Assembly (NCBI GenBank): GCA_003615045.1
Contig: ML014183.1
Span: 24,444 to 88,443 of the forward strand
Length of the DNA stretch: 64,000 nt
From: Caulochytrium protostelioides
Lineage: Eukaryota; Chytridiomycota; Caulochytriomycetes; Caulochytriales; Caulochytriaceae
Direction: 5' to 3'
Positions 1 through 9,311 of this stretch are shown here, in pieces. The notes beneath the pieces are model-generated. The model did not search any database and was not told where the DNA came from. It saw nothing but the letters and a program-made list of their open reading frames with translations. Within the stretch, counting starts at the first letter, position 1. Every line of letters starts with the position of its first letter. The position numbers and the translations under genes were made by a program.

Positions 1-1984
1 GAAATGACATAAATCCCAGCTCGTGTCGTTAGACGATGGACGGTGCGCCACGGTGTCACGTGCAAAATGTCTTGTCTGTCGGCGTTGTGTCCATTCGAGG
101 CTGCCGATGTGGCGTCGCCGGCGCCAGCGCCGCCACCACGGCGACGACGTGCTCGCCTCCGTCTTGTTCCTGAACGAGATCGACACCACGGAAGTCGCGG
201 GCGCCACAACACGCCACGCATTGAACGGTATGCCACTGACGAGCCGACCATGGCACGCATGAAATGACGCCATGGCGAGGGCTGATCGGCGATCCTGCTT
301 TCGTTGCCACCCGCGGTCATGCAGATTTCAGCGTCAGCTCCCGAGTCAGGTCCCGATCTTGAGCCGACCGTCTCGGGTAATCCGGCGACAGCGCGAGAAG
401 CGCAGCGAGGCGCAGCGCGGTCCCATGCCCGTTGCGGCGTGAGGCGTCGGTGCGCCTCATCAGAACGCGGCGGGAGATAGGGGGGCGGCGGCTTGGCGGC
501 GGCGGCGGCGACGGCGAGCGGAATCGCGTCGATGTGCTGCATGCCGCCGCGCACACCGCCGCGCACGCCGCCGCGCACGCCGCCGCGCGCGCCACAGGCG
601 TCATCGCACGGGAATGTCTGCGCGTCCGGCACCATGTTTGTCACGCTTCCGTCCGCCCGGGTGCTTGGGCGGTACGTGGGGCTGCACGCACCGAGGGGCC
701 CACAGCCGTGTCGCTCGCCCCGGAATCGTGGCCGAAGGAAGCAATCGGAAACGACGCGGTGGAAGCGGGTGTCGGCGGGTCCGCGACAGGTGATGGCGAG
801 CAATGAGGCGCTGCTGAGGGCCGCCGTTGACGGCGCCAGAGCGCCTGAGCAGCAGTCGTGATGTATGACCGCTTTTTAAGGGATCAACACGCCGCATGGG
901 GTTGCGGACGCCATGGACTCGCCCCTTCCCGCCGTGCATGCGCCCGCGCATGTTTGGGGTGGCTATCCCCGTTCCCCCGACATCGAGGCGTGGCCGTTGC
1001 TTGAGGCCCGGACGGAGCCAGCTCACCGCCGTTAGGACGCTCAGCAGCATCCACGACGCGCTGAGTTCGATAGACAAACAGAAAGCGCGATGCGTTACAT
1101 CCACGGCCGGTCTAAGACAAACAATATTGTGACAAACGGTGATACCATCGCCATCTCCTTCTCGCTCTCCTGATCACGGCTCCACACTGGTTTCGTTGGC
1201 GTGGCGGCATAGAGACTGGTGCATGAATGCTGAGGCACAGCACGATACCGCTCGTTGACATCACATTACATTACATCGCATCACATCGCATCGCAGCTTG
1301 TCGAGGCTTCCGCTCGTGATATCCATTCACCGTTACCCGACGCCGCACCTCGCATGATTTCCCTTTCGTCTCATTGTCTCGCACACCCTCCTCGTCGCTC
1401 ACGGGCCGCGCCGTTCCCACACATAGTGCCCTAACCAGCTGCCGGTGATTTGACCATTCCCTACCTAGTGGTAGCAACCACTTTGATACCGCCTCGTCTC
1501 CCCCCACATAGACGCTTCGCTCCGCGACGCGACGGCCGCTCTCTGATCCCCCCGTCGTCGGCTTTGGCCTTCCTCTTCCTGTATCGCCCGCCATTCTCCT
1601 TCGACCTTGAATGTCGTCACGCTAGAAAAAAAGCAGGCCAGCGCCTTCGGAATCGATCCCAGCCACGCGCCCCTTTGACTGCCCTTCGCGCGCTACGACG
1701 CGGTCTGCCGATCGTCGAGCACAAACCCTCCCTGAGTCTGCTGCCAATACGACGTCTCCTGTATCTCCTGTCTCGGCGGGGCCACGCCTGACCTGCGCTC
1801 TCGCCGACTGACGCGGCGGTCTTTTTTCTCCCCTTTTTTATTTATCAGCACGACTCCGCACCGCTGCGTGGGTTGACACAGAAGTGTGCTGCTGCGCCCC
1901 TTGACTCATAGTACTTGCTTGCTCGCTCGTGGAGAACGAGTCGGCTGGCACGGCCGGGTGGTGCGGCTCGGGTCAGATGTCAGC
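1..1984. other. Gene-free left flank / upstream region of the WOPR gene
   Basis: No coding frame here resembles a known protein. Short open frames are Arg/Ala/Pro-rich and overlap on both strands, as expected of GC-rich noncoding DNA. Near 545-595 there is a short GCACGCCGCC tandem tract. At 1273-1296 a CATCGCATCACATCGCATCG tract lies about 690 bp upstream of the next start codon and resembles tracts upstream of other genes in the window. A T-rich patch near 1820-1845 could be part of the promoter or 5' leader. The left edge may hold the end of a neighbouring gene, but nothing supports one. Confidence 0.5.
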
Positions 1985-3387
1985 ATGGAAACACTGATCG
2001 GGTACATCCGCTATCCCTCCGATGCCATCCTGGTGCTCGAGGCATGCCGGCTGGGCCGGCTGCAGTGCGTCAAGCGGCGGCTCAGCGACAGCGAGCGGGC
2101 GGCCTATGTCAAGTCGGGTACGATCTTTGTCTGGGACGAGGACGACAGCGGGATCAAGCGCTGGACCGACTCGCGGCACTGGTCGCCTAGCCGCATCAAC
2201 GGCGTGTTCCTTATCTACCGTGAGGTCGAGCCGACCCGCGCGAAAGCCATCGGCTCGAATGGGTCCGTTACGACCGTCCCTGACAGCACCGAGTTCGTCG
2301 TCAAAGAAAACGGGCTGACCAAGAAAGCGCTTTCTATCCAGACACGCGATGGCCGCAAACAGCACCTTGTCTGCTACTATACGCGCGACGATGTCCGCGC
2401 CAGCCGCTACCCGCCGCCGACTGAGCACCCGGCCTGTCAGGGCATCGAGCCCAACAGCATGCTCTACCCGGCGCTGGCTGCATGGACTAGCGAGGGAAGC
2501 CGCGTGAGCGCAGCAGCGGCGGCATCGACGTCGGCCTCGGCCTCGGCCTCGGCGTCGACGGCGACGGCGGCTGTGCCGGCCGCCACTAATCCAGCCCCCG
2601 CTTCCGCTCTAGCGACGGTACCGATAGCGACATCGAGTTCGTCGCCGACCGCGTCGGTCACGACAACGACAGTGGCGGCAACCGCTGCCCTGCCAGCTTC
2701 CGCTGCGACCACCGCCAGCGTGACGTCCCAGTACCCGGCGGCGGTGGTAGCAGCGTATGTGCCGGCCGCCGCCCATGCCTCGGCGCCCCCCCTCGTGAAG
2801 GAGGAGCCCGGGATGCCTCCGCATCCGCACGTGCTCACGCACGCCGCCGCAGCGCCGCATACTCACCACCGTCCTGACGACAGGCCCGTGCCGGCGATGC
2901 CCGCTTCCGAGACGGTCACCATGAAGCGCTACCCGGCGCAGCCGCCGTACCTGCACCCGCCCCCGTCCCATGACCCGCACGCGTATTCGGGCATGGCGCC
3001 GGGCCATGCGCCGCCGTCCGCCGCCCAGGCGTACGGCGCTCCCAGCGCCCGCGCTTCGCCGTACGGCGCGCACGCCGCCGAGGGGATGGACGTGCCGATG
3101 CACGCGATGCCCGCGCCGGCCGCCGAGTTCGACGAGCCGTCGGCGAGCAAGCCGCCCGCGCACCACCCCCGGCACGGCCCGCTCGGCGCCGCGGCCGCCA
3201 GCAGCGCTACCAGCAGCAGCAGCGGCAGCAGCTGGGCCAATCCGTTTGCCCGCCGCCGTCCGCGCCAGGCCTCGCATCCGGTCCTCTCGCCGGGCGTGCT
3301 GCTGCCCCTCGCCGGCGCCATGACGGCCCTCGCGGGTCAACCGATGTTAGCGCATGCGCACGCGCAGGCGCATGCCCACCATCAGGC

Positions 3388-3424
<37 letters not shown>

Positions 3425-5746
3425 CCGTATCAGGCTCAGTATGCGCATCAGGCTCAGCACCAGCATCAGCACCAGCACCCGTCACATGAGTCGCTTGCGG
3501 CTGGCGGCCCCCCGGCATCCGGCCATCCCGCACCGATGCCGCCCGCGCAGGCCGGCTACGCCACACCGGACGGGTACCTGACGAGCGCGTACCCCGCCTA
3601 TACCGCGCCGTACGGCCGTGCCCTGCCGGTCGACGGCGGATATCCGCCCGCCTCACACCACCCGTCGGCGCCCCCTGCCGCCGATGCCCCGCACGCAAAG
3701 CCGGTGCTCTCGCACCCCGCGCCGCACGCGCTCACCTATGGCGCCTCGCCCGCCGCTACGGACCCCGTGGGACCCTATGCCATGTCCGATGTCCCGGGCC
3801 AGGCCGCCGGCGCCAACGACCACCACGACGGGTCCGTGCTCCCGTCGTTTATCAGCTCCACGTTCGTCACCGCCGCCGCGGTTACTGCGGCCACGGCTGC
3901 TGCTTCCCCAGCCGCTGCGACCTCTATCCACCGCCGCGACCGCTTCCTCCCGCCGCCGGCACCGCATCCGGGCTCGGCTGGCGCGGATCTGATGGCCGCT
4001 GGCGAGCTAGCACCGATGGAGGACGCGAAGTCGGTGGCGTCGCCGGCCCATAGCATGACCGGCACCGGCGCGAACGCTGCCACCGGCGCTGCCGCCACCG
4101 CGGGCGCCGCGTCATCCTCATCGACAGGTCTCTGGGCGCGCCCGCGTCTCCGCCACCGCGGCAACAGCAGCGGCGCGTCCGGCTCAGCCTCTGCGAACGC
4201 GCTCACCGCGCCAAGCATCTCCCGTAACAGCGGCAGCAGCAGCAACAGCGGCGGCGGCGGCTCGTCCAACCGCAGCGCGTACTCGGCCCTCGGGATGCTC
4301 GCGCAGCGCGCGACGCCCGTCTTCCTCGCCCACGCGTCATGGACGCCATCGGTGCAGCACGCCCATGCGGACGCGTCTGTGATGCGCCGTCTGATGGGGT
4401 TCCGTACCGGCGCGTCGCGCACGTGCGCGCGTGCCTCGACCACCCCAGGATCCGGCGGCAGCCCCGCGGGGTCCGCGGCGCTCGGCGGCCGCTGGCGACC
4501 GGGCGGCAGTGTGCGGCGTGACACGGCGACCGCGGCGTCTCCTAGCGCCGCCGCCGTCGCCCCCTCCGCCATCACGGGCGAACCGCCGAGCGTGGGCCGC
4601 GCTCGCTCGGCGTCCTCGTCGCTGCCGTTTTCGATGGACGAGGCGGTGCGGCACGCATCCTCCGACAGTAACGAGATGCCGCGGCCCATGCTCCCGCCCG
4701 CGTCGCCGGCCGCGGCGCCGTCGGCGGTCGGGCCTGGTACTCCGGTCGACGACGACGCCGAGACGACGGATGGCGGGCGTGCCTCGGGTCCGACCGGGCC
4801 GCCATCGACATCGCAGGACAGCGTCATGCTCATGACTGAGACGCCGCTCTCCTCGCCGCGGGGCTCCTTGACGCTGCTCGCGCCGTCGATTGCGGAGCCG
4901 CCATTCCCCTCGAAGGGCCACGCGCTGCGACGGTACTATACGGCACCGCCAGTCTTTGAGATTCGTGGCGCGCCCGATGCTGGTCTCGACGCCGGCGCTG
5001 CCGGTGTCGCCGGTGCCGCCGCGCCTGCGTCGCTGCCCAACCACCATCTGCCCGGGATCCACGTCTCGTCGCCGGCGCCGCTAACGCCCGAGGCCACGAT
5101 GCGCGACGCGTATGTGCCCGACGCGTTCCGCAACGCGCCAGAGACCGTGGCGTTCCCAAACTCCACCACAAAAGCGGCGCCGTCGTCGTACCGCAGCGTG
5201 GACGGCACGTCATCCGTGTCGCTCGCGGCGCCCGGCTCGGGCTCGGGGCTCCGGGACGAGCTGGTGCCGCCCCCGCGCCGTCTCAGTATAAGCAGCGTGG
5301 CGACGGCGACGACGGCGACGACCGCCGAGACCGTCACGACGCTCGCGACGGTCACACTCCCGACGGCCGCCGCGGGCGGCTGCGCGCCGACAGCGCTCTA
5401 TGACGCCTCGGGATACCCGGCGCCTGCGGGCTCGCACCCGATGGCCCTGCCGCCGCAGCCGTCCGTAGGCGCCTCCCAGCAGCAGCAGCAGCAGGCCTAT
5501 GTCCCATCTTATGACATGGCGTCGGCCTATGACGATGCCATATCCATTCAGCAGCAGCAGCAACATCAACAGCCGCCGCCGCAGGCGATGCAGATGGATC
5601 CGCCGCCGCCTCACGCTCATGTGGTTTCTGGTGGGTATGCCGCCGTGTCGCCGGCGCCTGTGGCGACGGCCGTGCCGTGCAATCCCCCCTACGATGCGGA
5701 ATACCTCGCCAATGGGGTGCGGGGCCGATGGGGGTCGTGGCGGTAA
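1985..5746 (+). CDS. WOPR-domain (Gti1/Pac2 family) transcription regulator, very large
   Basis: Encodes about 1253 aa. The N-terminus is a Gti1/Pac2 (WOPR) domain, a fungal DNA-binding fold found in the Wor1, Ryp1 and Sge1 regulators of morphology and differentiation. WOPRa starts at residue 1 with METLIGYI and contains the box RWTDSRHWSPSRINGVFLIY at about residues 68-87. WOPRb follows at about 110-165 (KKALSIQTRDGRKQHLVCYY). The rest is low complexity: Ala/Thr stretches, His/Gln/Pro-rich segments, a poly-Gln run of about 11 CAG codons near 3389-3421 and shorter Gln runs near 5480-5570, as is common in activation or condensate-forming tails. The frame extends upstream to a GTG at 1886, but ATG 1985 is chosen because family members begin just before the conserved GYI. 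The DNA-binding half is certain; its targets are not known. Confidence 0.92.
3389..3421 (+). repeat. CAG microsatellite encoding poly-Gln in the WOPR protein
   Basis: Uninterrupted CAG repeat, about 11 units, coding Gln in the middle of the low-complexity tail. It is followed by His/Gln-rich codons (CAG-CAT and CAC) to about 3480. Purity suggests length polymorphism. Confidence 0.9.
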
Positions 5747-6766
5747 TGTTAGTCTCCCGTAGGCCTCCTCCGGACGGCCTCCATCGTTCCCAGAGTGGCG
5801 CCTTGGTCTGTGCCTTAGCGCCGCCTCCTTTTTTATATAATACAATCAGCACCGTATCAACCCCTTCCTCGATGACGGAAGTGCTCGATCCGGTGCAATC
5901 AATATGATACACATATGATACACAGACAAAACAGACTCGTCTCGGTCTTGCATCGGAGCTTTGGGTTCAACGGATCGAATTCGCGCGGTTGCTAAGCAGC
6001 GACGATCGAGGTCGAGTAGGGAGCGAGCGGGCGAATGGTAAGATGGGCGGATGGTAAGACGATCGGGCGGGCAGGGGCGGAGAGGATAGCGCCATCGGGG
6101 TTGAGGTCGGCCCCCGTGGATCACAACAGATCAAGGGCCGATGGCGATTTGGAGAGACCCAGCGGCGGGGCGTGGCACAGGTCGTCGCCGCGCTTCCAAA
6201 CTCCGCTGGGCCTCCAGCCGTGTGACGTCGATCCCACGCTGATTCCACCGTCATGCTCGGCGGCCATCTTAACAAGCTGAGGGGCTCTTTGATGTAACAA
6301 CGGCACTGGCGACGACAGCAGCAACAACGACGACAACGATGGCGGAGGCGACACGCGTGAACGCTTCCATCTCGCTCCGAGCATGTCCCGAGCATGGAGA
6401 AACGTGTATGACGGTGGCGCTGCAGCTGATGTTACTGCTGCTCATCGCATCGCATGTTCATAGAGCCTATCGGCTCCTTGTCGATGAGTTGCCTCATGGC
6501 GGCCGTGTCGAGGATTACGGAGGCGACGAAGGAAGGATCGCGCATCCAATGAGATCCAGTTGACCCTTCGCCTTATCGAAGTCATCTGCATCAGCAAGCG
6601 TTTCCTTTTGTTCAGTGCTTGTCGCCTGTCGACGTCAGCTCATACCCCTGGTATCTCTAAAGATCCCTTCCATCAACGCTGTGAGACACCACAACGACGA
6701 ATCCGCGCAGCTTTAGCGATTGTCTCATTACGGTGATTGGTAGCGTTGCTTGATTCCTTCCCGACC
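5747..6766. other. Intergenic region between WOPR and arrestin genes
   Basis: No gene recognised. A TTTTTTATATAATACAAT segment near 5828-5846 could serve 3'-end formation of the WOPR gene. At 6443-6455 there is a CATCGCATCGCAT tract about 310 bp upstream of the arrestin start. AC/GACAACAAC-like repeats occur near 6300-6340. Confidence 0.5.
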
Positions 6767-8938
6767 ATGTCGTGGAGTGTGAATCCTGCCGGCTTGCCGG
6801 TGGCAGCGAGCTTCGTGTTCGGCGAGCACGACATCGCGGAAAAAGATTGGCCGAGCGACCGTGTCGTGCCGCCGCTGACGACGCCGCTCTCGAAGGTCCG
6901 CGATGCCGCGCACGGGACCCGGATCGGCGTGCACCTGAACCGCTCGTTCGATCTCGCAGGAAAGGAAATTTCAGGCCAAATCCAGATTTGCTCCACACGC
7001 AAGGACGTGAAGCTCGGCGAGATAGCGGTATACCTCGTGGGCTATGAGCAGAGCCTCAGCACGACGCGGGCCTCGCGCAAGATCGACGCGGCGCCGGCGC
7101 CGCGGCTGTTTCTGCGGCGGCGACTCGTGGTGCAAGACCGCAACCTGCCGCCGACCGACTGCGTGCTCGGCGGCTCTTACGACGAGCACGGGATGTGGCC
7201 TGCTAGGCAGGGCCCGACGACGCTGGCGTTCTCGATCCGTCTGCGGGCGCCCGTCGACGCCGCCACGGGCCGCCCGATCGCGCTGCCCAGCAGCTTCTGG
7301 CACCCGCAACACGGCGGCGTCCGGTACCTGCTCGCCGTCACGCTGCAGATGAAGCGCGGCACGCGGCTGCTCGGCCCGATCGCTGCCTACCGCGAAGTCC
7401 ACGTGCTCGAGCACGCGCCCTATGTCGCGGACCAGGGGCTGCCCGGGTATCCGCAGGGCGTGGCGCGGACGTCGCCGCTCGTGCAGACCCAGTCGGTGCC
7501 CGTGCGCGGCAAGTACCCGTTCGGCCTAGGCGCAAAGGGCCAGCTCACGGTGCAGGGCGAGTGTTTGATGGTGACCGAGCGCGGCGACCGGCAGCAGGGC
7601 ATGCTCCGCGCCGCGTGGCTCGCCGGCACCGCAGGGCTCGTGCATCTGCACATCACTAACGCGAGCGACCGCGCCGTCAACGCCGTCGAGCTGCAGCTCG
7701 TGCGGCGCATCAAGACGTTCACGACGACCACGGTCGACGCCGACGCCGATGCGATGGGCAGCGCCGACGGCGCGGCCGGTGGTGGGGGCGGCAAGAACCC
7801 GTATGCGATGCTCGCGTTCCAGCGCGACGTGGTGCTCACCAAGACGTATGTAGCCACGTCGCAGCCTCGACAGCTGCGCGCGTCGACGCTCGTCAAGACG
7901 CCTAAGAACGCCGGCGGGTCCTGCTGGAATGCGCGGCACCTGCTGACCGCGGCGTCCATGAAGAGTACCGACGCCTTCGAGGGGGTTGCGCCACAGTCGA
8001 CCCGCACCGTCAGCCTCGACCTGCCGCTCCCATCGAACGCGTATACTTTGCGCCACACCCGGCTCGTGCACGCCACCTATGTCGTGGCCGCGCGCGTCCG
8101 CGTCGCTGGCGGCGGCCTCAGCGCGGTCGTCGAGATCCCGGTCACCCTGCTCCACCCGCACTCGCGCGTCGACGATCTGCCGCCCATGACCCTCGCCACA
8201 CTGGCGGCGCCCGCGGCTGTTGTAGCGACGGCGGCGGCCACGCCCGTGGCGGCGGCGACCGTTGACTCGAAGCCCCTGTCGGTGCCGTCCTCGCCCATCG
8301 CGCCGACCCGCACCGTGCTGACGCGCAAGCCGACGACCCCAATGGCTTCGGCGACCGTGGCGACCGCTGCCGAGCCGACTCCGACGCCCGCGCGGTCGCG
8401 GCCGATGTCAGGGCTGTCCGCATCGGTGCCGCTGACGTCGCTGGACACCAGCGCGGCGCTGGGATCCGGCGAGACCTACCACGAGAGCGAGGACGACGAG
8501 CCGGAAACGCGGCGCGAGCCGGCGCCACGGTCGCGCAAGGGGACCTCGCGGGCGCAGCGGCTGTATGCGAACCAGCAGCGCATGCATTCGCGCGCGCAGG
8601 CGCAGTCGGAGGTCGATGAGCTGTGGCGCGCGGGCGATGAGGCCGAGGGCGCCGGCGAGACGGCGGCCCGCGGCGCCCACGGTGGGCACTCGGCGCTGCC
8701 GTCGTTCGTGATCAAGTCCCACGTGATCGGCGCATCGGCCATGCCGGACGGCACATCGACGCCTCTTGCCACGACGGCGGCCCTCCGAACGCCGCGGAGC
8801 AGTCTGCCCGTGGCGCCGAGCCCGCTCGGGTTCACCAAGCTGCAGCCGCTGGCGCTCAAGAGCTCGGACGCCAGCTTAGCCTGCGAAGACCCCGATGCAT
8901 CGCGCGCCATCGACGATATGTTTGCCGTGCTGCATTAA
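6767..8938 (+). CDS. Alpha-arrestin (arrestin-related trafficking adaptor-like)
   Basis: Encodes about 723 aa. Residues about 40-230 look like an arrestin N-domain: the beta-strand motif GKEISGQIQI, then GEIAVYLVGYE, and a strand ending in RYLLAVTLQMKRG. Residues about 255-480 fit the arrestin C-domain, with KGQLTVQGECLMV near the start, LVHLHITNASDRAVNAVELQLVR in the middle, and THLVHATYVVAARVRV-like strands near the end. The tail (about 490-723) is disordered, Pro/Thr/Ser-rich, with a short acidic patch ESEDDEPE. Alpha-arrestins recruit HECT ubiquitin ligases to membrane cargo. No clear PPxY motif is visible, which leaves the ligase link open. The frame runs up to a TTG at 6737; ATG 6767 in the context GACCATGTCG is preferred. 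Confidence 0.8.
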   Translation: MSWSVNPAGLPVAASFVFGEHDIAEKDWPSDRVVPPLTTPLSKVRDAAHGTRIGVHLNRSFDLAGKEISGQIQICSTRKDVKLGEIAVYLVGYEQSLSTTRASRKIDAAPAPRLFLRRRLVVQDRNLPPTDCVLGGSYDEHGMWPARQGPTTLAFSIRLRAPVDAATGRPIALPSSFWHPQHGGVRYLLAVTLQMKRGTRLLGPIAAYREVHVLEHAPYVADQGLPGYPQGVARTSPLVQTQSVPVRGKYPFGLGAKGQLTVQGECLMVTERGDRQQGMLRAAWLAGTAGLVHLHITNASDRAVNAVELQLVRRIKTFTTTTVDADADAMGSADGAAGGGGGKNPYAMLAFQRDVVLTKTYVATSQPRQLRASTLVKTPKNAGGSCWNARHLLTAASMKSTDAFEGVAPQSTRTVSLDLPLPSNAYTLRHTRLVHATYVVAARVRVAGGGLSAVVEIPVTLLHPHSRVDDLPPMTLATLAAPAAVVATAAATPVAAATVDSKPLSVPSSPIAPTRTVLTRKPTTPMASATVATAAEPTPTPARSRPMSGLSASVPLTSLDTSAALGSGETYHESEDDEPETRREPAPRSRKGTSRAQRLYANQQRMHSRAQAQSEVDELWRAGDEAEGAGETAARGAHGGHSALPSFVIKSHVIGASAMPDGTSTPLATTAALRTPRSSLPVAPSPLGFTKLQPLALKSSDASLACEDPDASRAIDDMFAVLH

Positions 8939-9311
8939 ACACGCCTGCAGCGATGTCTTGTATGTCTTCATTTTCGTTCATCACGCTCCACCGTTCGCTT
9001 CAGCCAGACCGGAGCCCGAGCGGGCGCACGCCGAAAGAGTCGAGGGAGAGTCGTTTTCAGAAAAGACGAAAAAGGATGGCATCGGTGCGATCCTCATGGG
9101 GTCGGCGCCCCACAGATACGCGGGAAAGCCTTCATCGGCCCATCGAGACGACGAACCGTCGCTGGACCCCGAATCGTGCGGGTCGAACGGCCGTCGTGTT
9201 TCCGAGTGTCGCCGATCCCCTCCATCCGACTGAAATAATTCTTGCCGATCGTCTCCCTTGATTGGTATAGACCGGTATAGATCGATCGACGTGGCTCACG
9301 CATCGGCGATC
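8939..9311. other. Short intergenic region
   Basis: About 370 bp between two co-oriented genes. No gene, RNA or notable repeat seen. It must contain the arrestin 3' end and the promoter of the next gene. Confidence 0.5.

Noticed and set aside
1886-1984. Upstream extension of the WOPR frame from a GTG
   Set aside because: Eukaryotic nuclear genes start at ATG; the conserved family start METLIGYI is at 1985.
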